Assembly (NCBI GenBank): GCA_022705325.1
Contig: JAKJER010000016.1
Coordinates: forward strand, 62,001-126,000
DNA: 64,000 nucleotides
Direction: 5' to 3'
Source of the DNA: Planctomycetota bacterium
GTDB taxonomy: Bacteria; Planctomycetota; Phycisphaerae; SM23-33
This document shows positions 42,886 through 50,343 of the stretch, one piece after another (within the stretch, counting starts at the first letter, position 1; every line of letters begins with the position of its first letter). A program made the translations under genes and the position numbers. Below the pieces are notes generated by a model, which saw only the letters and a list, made by a program, of their open reading frames with translations, did no database searches and was not told the origin of the DNA.

Positions 42886-44697
42886 TCAAGCCCGGCGGCG
42901 CCGGATATAGCCGCCCAGGCCCGCCCCGCCCAGCGACAGCAGGGCCAGCGTCAGCGGCTCGGGGACGGCGTCCAGGTCCACCATCCGGATGGCGTCGACG
43001 TGGATGTGTCCCCAGGTGCCCGAGTTCTGGTCGACCAGGCGGAGATAGGCGTCCAGCCCGTTCAGGTCGCCGATGGTCCAGAACTCGTAGTCGAACTCGG
43101 TGACGTCCGCCTGGTGCTGGGTGGTGCGCTGGAGGGTGAAGTTGCCGTCGGACAGCATGTCCACCCACAGCTCGAAAGCCAGGCCCGGACGGGTGGACCC
43201 GCCGCCGGCGATGTAGAACTCCAGGATGTCGCCATCGAGCGTGAACTCGGGGCTGCGAAGAATGCCCATCGGGGCGTCCCAACTGTTGGGCAGGCACGAG
43301 CTGAGGAACCCCTCGCCGACGGTGAACACGCCCTTCTGGTTGATGTGACGGGTCGCCAGGCCGTTGGGCGTGTTGCCGAGGGTGAAGCTGCCCGTGTCGC
43401 CCGTCCAGCCCATCCAATCGCCCGCGTTGTCGAAACCGTACTCCAGAAGGACGCGATGATGCATGTCGATCGGCACCGACACCGCGCCCGGGAGGGCGAA
43501 GATCGTGTCGATCTCGGTCCAGCCGTAGCCGCCTATCTGCCGGTCGTACAGCACCGGCATCACGACCCGCCCGGCCAGCCCGGCCAGCGAGATCGACTGG
43601 GCCTGCAAGCCTCCGTTGCCGCTACGGGTCACGAACCGGATCGCCCCGCCGTCCCGCACAAAGTCATTGGCGGCCACGTCCCACAGGGCCACGCCCAAGC
43701 CCCCGCCGCGCTGGCTGCCCTCGACGACGGCGAACTGTCCGCCCGCCAGGTTGAACGACAGCACGGCCGATGCGTCCTGCACCACCAGGGCCTGGCCCCA
43801 GGTCAGGCTGGTCACGTTGTCCTGGTTTACGTTGTACACGTTTCGGACGTTGCCCGTCGGATCGTTCGCGTTGCTGTCGAACGTGGACAGCAGATACACG
43901 CCGTTGGCCCCGCGGTCGCTCCTCAGCCGCGTGCTGTTCATCCCGCCGCTGGTGTACCACACCTTGGGGTCGATCTTCGAACCGTAGTTGTCGAAGTCCT
44001 CCGAGTAGCCGCCCATGGCCCGGTACTGGGCCTGGATCTCGGCGCCGGTCAGGGCCTGGTTGTAGACGCGAACGTCGTCGATCGTGCCCTTGAAGGTCGT
44101 CCCGCCGCCATAGCGTCCGATCTCCAGGGCCCGGCCGTCGTTGGTGTTCAGCGTCGAGGCCTTCTGGGCGATCAGTGCGCCGTTGTAGTACGCCCGCCCG
44201 GCCGCCCCGTCGTGGGCCAACACGTACCAGCCCCAGGAGGTCGAGGAGAAGGGGGCGGTGAAGTCGAAATCGGGCGTGCTCCAGAACTGCGCCCGCCACT
44301 GATTGGCCGAGGTCAGCGTCCGCAGCGAGAACATCTGCCCGGCCGATCCGGTGCTGCCCAGGTCCCAGATGCTCCCGTTGTCGAAGGTGGTCGGGGCCGC
44401 CCATGCGGAGATCGACTTGGGATTGTTCCCGCCGACGCCCAGAACGGAGGCCTTGGCGTTGCTGGCGACCGTATCGATGTACCCGCCGGTCAACTGGATG
44501 GCCTGCCCGCCGCCGTACGGGCTGGGAACGAACGTGTAGCTGCCGTTGATGTTGCCGTTGAACGTGCCGACCGAGTCGTTGGCGTCGCCGTCCAGGTTGT
44601 ACTGGGCCACCAGGCCGGCATCGGCCAGCCCGCAAGCGGCGGCAATCACGGCGCACGTGCACAATAGACAAGCGATCGGAGTGCTGAGTTGTCTCAT
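42886..44697 (-). CDS. PEP-CTERM exported protein with a LamG domain
   Basis: The 603-residue protein has a signal peptide (about 1-27, AIACLLCTCAVIAAACGLADA), a LamG domain (about 30-215), and a second, beta-rich region (about 225-560) ending before the tail. It carries the same PEP-CTERM tail as its neighbour, VPEPLTLALLSLGGAGLGG followed by RRRR. It is likely attached to or secreted through the outer surface after exosortase cleavage. The ATG at 44697 has AGGAG about six bases upstream, and two tandem copies of a 21-bp motif begin 24 bases upstream of it (44721-44765). Its first half is the same general type as the neighbouring protein but diverged. Confidence 0.88.
   Translation of the reverse strand: MRQLSTPIACLLCTCAVIAAACGLADAGLVAQYNLDGDANDSVGTFNGNINGSYTFVPSPYGGGQAIQLTGGYIDTVASNAKASVLGVGGNNPKSISAWAAPTTFDNGSIWDLGSTGSAGQMFSLRTLTSANQWRAQFWSTPDFDFTAPFSSTSWGWYVLAHDGAAGRAYYNGALIAQKASTLNTNDGRALEIGRYGGGTTFKGTIDDVRVYNQALTGAEIQAQYRAMGGYSEDFDNYGSKIDPKVWYTSGGMNSTRLRSDRGANGVYLLSTFDSNANDPTGNVRNVYNVNQDNVTSLTWGQALVVQDASAVLSFNLAGGQFAVVEGSQRGGGLGVALWDVAANDFVRDGGAIRFVTRSGNGGLQAQSISLAGLAGRVVMPVLYDRQIGGYGWTEIDTIFALPGAVSVPIDMHHRVLLEYGFDNAGDWMGWTGDTGSFTLGNTPNGLATRHINQKGVFTVGEGFLSSCLPNSWDAPMGILRSPEFTLDGDILEFYIAGGGSTRPGLAFELWVDMLSDGNFTLQRTTQHQADVTEFDYEFWTIGDLNGLDAYLRLVDQNSGTWGHIHVDAIRMVDLDAVPEPLTLALLSLGGAGLGGYIRRRRA
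42902..42969 (-). repeat. 68-bp sorting-tail repeat, copy 2
   Basis: Identical to 40932-40999. It encodes the PEP-CTERM tail of the second protein. The sequence just outside the 68 bp differs, so the identity stops sharply at the domain boundary. Confidence 0.9.
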
Positions 44698-45063
44698 CTG
44701 TTGCTCCTCTGTTCTCATGCTACGATCCGCTTGCGCAATCGTGTTACGATCCGCTTGCGTAATCGCGCGTGCTCAAGACGGGGACAGCCGGCAGTGCGGC
44801 AAGGGCCGCGGAATCAAGACCAGTGTGCCGAACGAATTGTCCGCATCCTCTGCTTTCCCCCTTATTATGCCCCTGCCGCCCAGACCGTCAAGGCCTATTT
44901 CCTTTGCTGCCCCTGTTCCTGTTCTTTTGCAGTGGCCGAAGTCCTAGATGAAGGGGCGTTGACATGCTGTCGATTCTTCTGATACCAGAAGACACCGGTC
45001 GAAGTGGTTTTGACCGCCGCCTCGTCGTACTCTTCGAATAGAAGCGCGATCAGGAGATCAGAG
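44698..45063. other. Divergent intergenic region with tandem repeat, weak promoter candidate
   Basis: The region separates the minus-strand PEP-CTERM gene from the plus-strand small basic protein gene. It contains the 21-bp tandem repeat. A weak plus-strand candidate promoter has TTGACA (44959-44964) and GATACC (44981-44986) with a 16-bp spacer. Base composition becomes AT-richer toward the plus-strand genes. No gene was recognised. Confidence 0.5.
44721..44765 (-). repeat. Tandem 21-bp direct repeat upstream of the second PEP-CTERM gene
   Basis: TACGATCCGCTTGCGCAATCG (44721-44741) recurs with one change at 44745-44765 (24-bp period, 20 of 21 bases identical). On the minus strand it lies just before the AGGAG site of the gene. 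The core TTGCGCAA is a palindrome, as for a regulator half-site, so tandem operators are possible. Confidence 0.6.
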
Positions 45064-45261
45064 ATGCCGAAACGAGCCAACAGGGCAGGACAAGATCCCA
45101 TATCTTCTCTTCCTGGTGCGGACGCATCAGGGATCCGGTGGGTGGTCGCTTGTGGTTGCGAGTCCAAAGAAGAGGCAGTCTCTGGAACGCTGTCTATCAT
45201 CAAGCACGTCAAGAAGCTTCGAAGAAGCGGAAAGCCCTGTCAAAAGCCGAAGAAACATTGA
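45064..45261 (+). CDS. Small basic protein, paralogue 1 of a pair
   Basis: The 65-residue protein ends in a basic tail (HVKKLRRSGKPCQKPKKH). It is related to the 66-residue protein at 46037-46237: both have IPGA or LPGA, then SGI-R/K-W-V/M-V, an EA pair and HVKKL, with roughly 17 identical positions over 40. The ATG at 45064 has AGGAG seven bases upstream; an in-frame ORF extension upstream to 45004 has no such site. No family is recognised. The two paralogues flank a metallopeptidase gene, so they may be its targets or antitoxin-like partners, which is inference. Confidence 0.75.
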   Translation: MPKRANRAGQDPISSLPGADASGIRWVVACGCESKEEAVSGTLSIIKHVKKLRRSGKPCQKPKKH

Positions 45262-45322
45262 GACGGGGCTGGCTGTCAGGGCGGGGGCGGAGTCTTGCCT
45301 GCAAACAATTCCTCTCTCCTTC

Positions 45323-45351
45323 TTGCATTCCCTCTCCTCTGGCTGTATAGA
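45323..45351 (+). promoter_or_regulatory. Promoter of the ImmA/IrrE-like gene
   Basis: TTGCAT (45323-45328) and TATAGA (45346-45351) are separated by 17 bp. The ATG at 45397 is about 45 bp downstream of the -10, a suitable leader distance. Both hexamers match four or five of six consensus bases. Confidence 0.65.
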
Positions 45352-45396
45352 AAGTCGTCTTGTACAAGTCGGCGATAACAGACATGAGGGCGGAAA

Positions 45397-45942
45397 ATGC
45401 TGACAAATAAGAGAAAACAGGAGATTCTTTGTCGAGCAATGGTCTATGCGCGGGATGCGGGGGGCTTGATGCTTCACACGTTCCACTCGAGGAAGTCGGG
45501 CATGCCGATGGATTGGATAAGGGAACCCAAACTCCGCCCCACCCAGGGGATTATCTGCGGATATGACCGCCCCGATGGCACGTTTGCCTTGGCTCTGATG
45601 ACAGCCCCTTGCGAAGCCGATCCAGCAATGGTCTCTGTTGTCTACGTTCACGAAATTGCCCATGACATTCTTGGTCACCCGGTCGAGGGCCGCCTGCTCT
45701 ATTTCTATACCGCCAAAGAGGAGGAAGCTGACGTGTTTGCCCGAGGCTTCCTTTACGGTCTGGATGCCCCAGCGTGTCCTTGCAGCAAGAGCTTGGTTCC
45801 CAATGTGGTAACAACCAAGATCAAGCAGTTGCGGGAAGACGACAACGGCTTTTACTACGGAGACAAGGAACGGGCAGAAGACCTGCAACTCCTGAAGCAG
45901 TTGAAAGACCGAGTCTCCAGGGATCCAGACTATGACTGTTGA
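45397..45942 (+). CDS. ImmA/IrrE-like zinc metallopeptidase
   Basis: The 181-residue protein has VYVHEIAHDILGH, with H85-E86-x-x-H89 and a further H94. KEEEADVFARGFLYG (about 107-121) then supplies a glutamate as third zinc ligand. That H-E-x-x-H ... E-E-A-D-x-F-A layout is typical of ImmA/IrrE (DUF955) peptidases, which cleave repressors and act in phage induction and stress responses. The N terminus (GIICGYDRPDGTFALALMTAP) is a short beta-rich segment; no HTH is attached, so the DNA-binding part would have to be a separate protein. It lies between two paralogous small basic proteins in an AT-richer island. Translation starts at ATG 45397 with GAGGG or GGAAA upstream. Confidence 0.8.
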   Translation: MLTNKRKQEILCRAMVYARDAGGLMLHTFHSRKSGMPMDWIREPKLRPTQGIICGYDRPDGTFALALMTAPCEADPAMVSVVYVHEIAHDILGHPVEGRLLYFYTAKEEEADVFARGFLYGLDAPACPCSKSLVPNVVTTKIKQLREDDNGFYYGDKERAEDLQLLKQLKDRVSRDPDYDC

Positions 45943-45982
45943 TTGTATTCTTGGAAGAAAATTATTGTCGAGCGAATTGTAC

Positions 45983-46011
45983 TTGCAAGACAAAGGTGAT
46001 CCGCATATACT
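45983..46011 (+). promoter_or_regulatory. Promoter of the second small basic protein gene
   Basis: TTGCAA (45983-45988) and TATACT (46006-46011) have a 17-bp spacer. The -10 matches five of six bases. The ATG at 46037 is 25 bp downstream of the -10 end, with AGGAG in between, so the gene has its own promoter rather than depending on the peptidase transcript. Confidence 0.7.
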
Positions 46012-46036
46012 TCGGTGAGCTAGGAGAACTGGACCT

Positions 46037-46237
46037 ATGGGGTCGAACGGAATCAACCTGAAAAGCATTCCGGGTGCCTTGAAGTCTGGGATAAAGTGGA
46101 TGGTGACCACGGGCACTCCCACGGCCGACGAAGCCAAGGGCCTGGCGCAAGTGTTGGTTGAACACGTCAAGAAGCTGAATGCCCAGTGCGAAGCGGGAGC
46201 TTCTCCGAAGAAAAAGAAGCGAGACAAGTCTATTTGA
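46037..46237 (+). CDS. Small basic protein, paralogue 2 of a pair
   Basis: The 66-residue protein has SIPGALKSGIKWMVTTGTPTADEAKGL...LVEHVKKL and a very basic end (PKKKKRDKSI). It is paralogous to the 65-residue protein at 45064-45261. It has its own promoter and AGGAG ribosome site. No known family was recognised, and no HTH is obvious in the short sequence. Its separate promoter and its copy on the other side of the peptidase suggest that the dose or identity of the two proteins matters. Confidence 0.75.
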   Translation: MGSNGINLKSIPGALKSGIKWMVTTGTPTADEAKGLAQVLVEHVKKLNAQCEAGASPKKKKRDKSI

Positions 46238-46338
46238 CTCTTCTGCTCTTCGTCGGTTGGACCATCGTCTGACTCCTCCTCTGACAGTCTCATTGTCTAC
46301 CCTTGGCGCTGTCTTTCCGTCGGGACAAGAAGACTGCC

Positions 46339-47884
46339 ATGCCTCAGCCGCTCATCTCGCTAGCATCTTCTATGCTCGTCCTGTCAGTCCGATTCGTGTG
46401 CCCCTTGTTGGCGATATCGCTGGGAGTACTTTTGGCAGTCCCCACGGGAATCCAGGGCAGTGAACCTCCGCACCAGTGGCGGGTCAGCGAGTTGAGGTTC
46501 GAGGCCCGGGAGGACCACGCCCAGCCGCTGGACGTGCAGATGACGGCGACGTTCGAGGGGCCCGTCGGCCGGCCAGAACCCCATCGACCGGCACGGAGGC
46601 CTGCTCAAGGTCAGTCCCGACCGTCGCTATCTCACCTACGCCGACGGCACGCCGTTCTTCTGGCTGGGTGACACGTGGTGGTTCTGTCCCAGCGACCTGA
46701 CGCCCATCGACTCCTCCAACCGCCCGGACATCCCGTCGATGTACAAGACGCTCATCGACACGCGGGCTGACCAGGGCTACTCGGTCGTCCACATGGCCTT
46801 CCTGGGCACGATCCAGACGCCCGGCGGCAAGGCGAGCCACGGCGACCTGTTCGAGCGGCGGGTCAACCCGGCCTACTGGCAGAAGGTGGACCGGTACATC
46901 GAGTACGCCAACGCCCGGGGGATCGTCCCGGTGATCGGGTTCGGCCTCCATCAGTATCTCAACACGACTTCGCTGAAGCAGTTACAGGAGTTGTGGCGCT
47001 ACGCCCTGGCCCGCCTGGGTTCGCACGCGGTCGCCTTCCTGATCTGCGGCGAGTACAACCAGCGGGGCAAGGACCTCGCCGCCGCCGCCCGCGTGGACAA
47101 GATCCTCCACCTGGGCCAGTACATCCGCGAGCGGGACCCGTACAAGCGGGCCCTCACGGTCCACCCGTGGGCGACGGGGGTCGAGGGGCGGCAAATGTGG
47201 ACGCAGGGCTGGTACGACGTGATCATGCTCCAGGGCGGGCACGGGCGCACGCCGCCGGCGGTGTCCGCCTATCGCCAGGCGCTGGACCACAAGCCCACCC
47301 GCCCGGTGATCGAGGGCGAGTGCAAGTACGAGGGCATCCACAGGTTCACCGCAGGGGAGGTCCGCCACGTCGCCTACCGCGCCTTCCAGGCGGGCTGTCG
47401 CGGGTTTACCTATGGCTCGCATGGGCTGTGGTATCCCACCCGCGACGAGAACGATCGCAAGTTCGACAACTGGGGCTCGCCCATGCCCTGGTGGCGGGCG
47501 TACAAGCGCCCCGGCGGGGCCCAGATGAAGCACTTCCACGCGCGCTATGAATCGTTGGAGTGGTGGCGGCTCCAACCGCTGCCGCAGGCAGTGCGGACCG
47601 AGCCCCAACTCGACGAGCAGCGCCAGCCCCTCGTGCAGGGCCTGCCCGCCGGCAAGCCGGGCCATGCACGCCCGCTGTACTTGATCTACTTCTCCGCCGG
47701 TTCGGATGAAGCCGCCACCCTCACCGGCCTGCCCCCGGCGGCTGCGCCGCGATACGGCGCCCAGTGGTTCGATCCCCGCACCGGCGAGCAAAAACCCGCG
47801 GGCGAGTTGGTAGCCGAGGGCGGCGCCCTCCGCCTGCCGGACCGCCCGTCAGCCGTCGACTGGGTCCTGCGCCTGCGTTCGTAG
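46339..47884 (+). pseudogene. Broken DUF5060/DUF4038 glycosidase gene (apiosidase-like)
   Basis: The 5' part (46339 to about 46570) encodes a signal peptide (MPQPLISLASSMLVL...) and the start of a DUF5060 domain (WRVSELRFEAREDH, MTATFEGPVGRP). The rest, in another frame, has QNPIDRHGGLLKVSPDRRYLTYADGTPFFWLGDTWWF and continues to 47884. It has the TIM-barrel elements typical of apiosidase-like (GH140/DUF4038) proteins, such as LICGEYN and IEGECKYEG. Between the two, about 60-80 codons of DUF5060 appear to be missing and the frame changes. The 3' part could still be made from the ATG at 46739. A sequencing or assembly error cannot be ruled out. Confidence 0.7.
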
Positions 47885-47898
47885 GGCTTGCAGTGTGC

Positions 47899-47987
47899 CC
47901 CGCCTGCGGCGGGCAGCCCGTAAGGGCATCGAACGCGCCATCCAACGCCTTACGGCGTCACTACGAACGCTGCGCCTGCGTTCGTAG
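47899..47987. terminator. Hairpin cluster at a convergent gene junction
   Basis: Three stems lie between the stop at 47884 and the convergent sulfatase stop at 48004. They are CCCGCC-TGC-GGCGGG (47899-47913), CCGTAAGG/CCTTACGG (47918-47955), and a 10-bp stem CTACGAACGC/GCGTTCGTAG (47961-47970/47978-47987). The text CTGCGCCTGCGTTCGTAG also occurs at 47867-47884 as the end of the gene, a direct copy of 47970-47987. It can serve as terminator for both genes, without a T-run. Confidence 0.55.
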
Positions 47988-48003
47988 CTTGCCTGCCTGA
48001 ACG

Positions 48004-49596
48004 CTACGCTCGCACGCCCGCCATCAGCGGCTTGTACGGGCGCCCCGGGATGAGCTGCTTGCCGTCGCTGAATCCTTCGGGCCGGGGCGCCAGGCGGCGG
48101 ACCATGCGGCTGCGCCACGTCTCCAACAACTTGGCCGCCGCCGGATCGGCGGCCAGGTTGTGCTCCTCGCGCGGGTCCGACTGGAGGTCGAACAATCGCT
48201 CGCGCCCGTCGGTGGGGCGCCAGACGTACTTGTGCCGCCCGTCGGTCAGGGCGTGATACGCCTGATCGCGGCTGTAGCAGGGGGCGTGCTCGAAGTGGAG
48301 CTGCTCGCGGATCACCTGCTTCTGCCCGCGCAGCGCGGGCACGAGGCTCACGCCGTCGACGGCGGGGCAGTTCGCCCCCGCCAGCTCCGCCAGCGTGGGC
48401 AGCAGGTCCTCCAGGCACACGGGCCGGTCGCACCTCATGCCCGGCGCGAAGCCCAGTTCCTTCGACCCGGCCAGGAGGAACGGGATGTTCGCGGAGCCCT
48501 CGAAGGGCTCGCACTTGCGGAAGTAGCCGTGATCGCCCAGCATCTCGCCGTGGTCGGTGGAGAACACGATCAGCCAGGACCTGCCCGCCTTCTCGCTGCG
48601 GGCGATGAACTCCGAAATCAGCGGGGCGATCTGGTCGTCGAGGTGCTCGATGAGCCCGAAGTAGCCCGCCTGGGCGCGGCGCAGCGTGTCGCCCTCCAGC
48701 AGGACGCGGTGCCCCCCGTCGGCGCCGGGCGGCGGCTTGATCGACGCGTAGTCCACCCAGTCGCCCCGGGCCGGGGCGGGCAGGTCGCGGCCCAGGTATG
48801 CCTCGAAGTACTTCTTCGGCGGAAACAGCGGCGGGTGTGGCGCGTAGAACGAGGCCGTCAGGAACAGCGGCTTGTCGGGCGCCGCCTCGGCCAGCAGCTT
48901 GCGGGCCTTGCTCGCTACCCATGCCGTCGGGTGCAGCGCGTCGTCCAGCGGCCAGGGCGTGGCCGGCCAGAGGTTGTAGTTCGCCCCGATGCTCGCGACC
49001 CACTGGCGGATGTCCTTGACCTGCGGGGCGGCCTGGCGAAGCTCGGCTGCGTAGTCGTCGTTGCCCACGTACGTGGACCCGCGGATCGCCTGCTGGTAGC
49101 CGAGTTTCTCAGGCCCGGCGATCTGGTGCATCTCGCGTCCGACCAGGGCGGTGGCGTACCCCGCGGCCGCCAGGACCTGCGGCATCGTGGGCGTGGTGAT
49201 CGGCTTGGCCCGGAAACCCACCACCCCGCTGGTCTGCGGGAACAGGCCCGTCAGCAGCCCGAACCGCGCCGGGATGCACGACGCCACCGTCGTGTACGCC
49301 CGCCGAAACAGCCCGCCCCGCCGCGCCAGGCCGTCCACCGTCGGCGTCCGCACAACCGGGTGGTTCAGGATCGACAGGCAGTCTCCCCGCATCTGGTCCG
49401 GCATGAGGAACAGGATGTCCGGACGCGGGGCCTTGGCGGCGGGGGCGTCTGCGGGCTTCTTCGTGTCCGTTTCGGCAGAGCGCGCTCGCGCTGCGCCCGC
49501 CATCGCGCCCGCCGCGACGGCGGAGGCTTGCAGGAACTTGCGACGAGTCGGGCGACTCGCGGATTGCTCGAATGACGTGCCCACAGGCAACTCCAT
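48004..49596 (-). CDS. Tat-exported arylsulfatase-type sulfatase
   Basis: The 530-residue enzyme has a Tat signal (RPTRRKFLQASAVAAGAMAG, residues 15-34). The sulfatase core starts with DILFLMPDQMRGD (metal-site Asp). The active-site box is C107-I-P-A-R followed by GLLTG, the cysteine type that is converted to formylglycine. FSTDHGEMLGDHG carries further metal ligands. It hydrolyses sulfate esters from carbohydrates in the periplasm or outside. I use the ATG at 49596; an upstream GTG is in frame but does not improve the ribosome site. Tat export after cytoplasmic modification fits a sulfatase that needs a maturase. No true maturase is seen nearby. Confidence 0.92.
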   Translation of the reverse strand: MELPVGTSFEQSASRPTRRKFLQASAVAAGAMAGAARARSAETDTKKPADAPAAKAPRPDILFLMPDQMRGDCLSILNHPVVRTPTVDGLARRGGLFRRAYTTVASCIPARFGLLTGLFPQTSGVVGFRAKPITTPTMPQVLAAAGYATALVGREMHQIAGPEKLGYQQAIRGSTYVGNDDYAAELRQAAPQVKDIRQWVASIGANYNLWPATPWPLDDALHPTAWVASKARKLLAEAAPDKPLFLTASFYAPHPPLFPPKKYFEAYLGRDLPAPARGDWVDYASIKPPPGADGGHRVLLEGDTLRRAQAGYFGLIEHLDDQIAPLISEFIARSEKAGRSWLIVFSTDHGEMLGDHGYFRKCEPFEGSANIPFLLAGSKELGFAPGMRCDRPVCLEDLLPTLAELAGANCPAVDGVSLVPALRGQKQVIREQLHFEHAPCYSRDQAYHALTDGRHKYVWRPTDGRERLFDLQSDPREEHNLAADPAAAKLLETWRSRMVRRLAPRPEGFSDGKQLIPGRPYKPLMAGVRA

Positions 49597-49644
49597 ACGG
49601 TCCCGGTCTGTCCCGGCACCCAATTGAAGGACAGCGCGAATTCC

Positions 49645-49893
49645 TCAAGCGGCGTCAGACGTCTTCCTGATGTCCTCGTACAGGGCGTCGGGAGCCAGAT
49701 CCGCCCCGTTGGGCCAGCAGACGGTCCCGAACTCGTCAATCGTGGCCTTGGCGAAGAAGGCAGGATCCTTCAATGGTTCGAAAACGGGCCCATACAGCTC
49801 GTCGGCCAGGGATATGACACCGTGTGTGCCATCCTCGAACCACACCTCCAGGCGGTAGTCCGGAAGCGCCTCGACTCGCGCAACTCTCACCAT
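49645..49893 (-). CDS. DUF2442 protein
   Basis: The 82-residue protein matches DUF2442 (RVARVEALPDYRLEVWFEDGTHGVISLADEL, ending NGADLAPDALYED). Such proteins are small, single-domain and usually found beside DUF4160 proteins, as here. The start lies five bases past the stop of the DUF4160 gene, and GGAG within the end of that gene is the ribosome site, so translation is coupled. Families of this type are regarded as possible toxin-antitoxin parts, but this is not established. Confidence 0.85.
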   Translation of the reverse strand: MVRVARVEALPDYRLEVWFEDGTHGVISLADELYGPVFEPLKDPAFFAKATIDEFGTVCWPNGADLAPDALYEDIRKTSDAA

Positions 49894-49898
49894 GTGGT

Positions 49899-50159
49899 CT
49901 ACTCCAGCGGGGCAATCGGTTCCAATGGATGATGCCCGTTCGCCAGGAACCAGTTTCTCTGCAATTCGTCACGATGCTCGGCCGCCCACTCCAACACCAG
50001 CGCCATCGCCCGACGGGGCAACCGCCCGGCCAGCACCCTCAAGCTGTCTATCACAATTGTAACATCATCCGAACCATAGTGGGCGTGGAAGTGCGGCGGC
50101 GCGTGCTCCCTGTGGAACATGCGAATCGTAATCCCGAAGAATCTGCTGATCGTTGGCAT
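49899..50159 (-). CDS. DUF4160 protein
   Basis: The 86-residue protein shows the DUF4160 pattern PTISRFFGITIRMFHREHAPPHFHAHYGSDDVTIVI. Its histidines (HREHAPPHFHAHY) may bind metal. I start at ATG 50159; a longer in-frame version to 50216 adds a variable 19 residues without a better ribosome site. It precedes the DUF2442 gene in a two-gene unit. The unit lies upstream of the minus-strand sulfatase and divergent from the plus-strand one. Confidence 0.85.
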   Translation of the reverse strand: MPTISRFFGITIRMFHREHAPPHFHAHYGSDDVTIVIDSLRVLAGRLPRRAMALVLEWAAEHRDELQRNWFLANGHHPLEPIAPLE

Positions 50160-50343
50160 GAACAAAAGCCCTCGCCCATCGGGCGCCGCTGCGACGGGGC
50201 AGTCGACGCGAACCATACGGCCGCGGCCCGGGCAGTGTCAAGCGCCGGGTCGGCTCGATCCGTGTCCAGCCGCTGCGTGAAGTCAGTGGTGCAGTCCAAG
50301 GAGGTCCTTGCGGACGGGGCCAAGACGCAGTAGGGTAGCCGGC

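Noticed and set aside
45000..46450. Integrated prophage or plasmid
   Set aside because: No integrase, terminase, capsid, replication gene or attachment repeat was found around the island.
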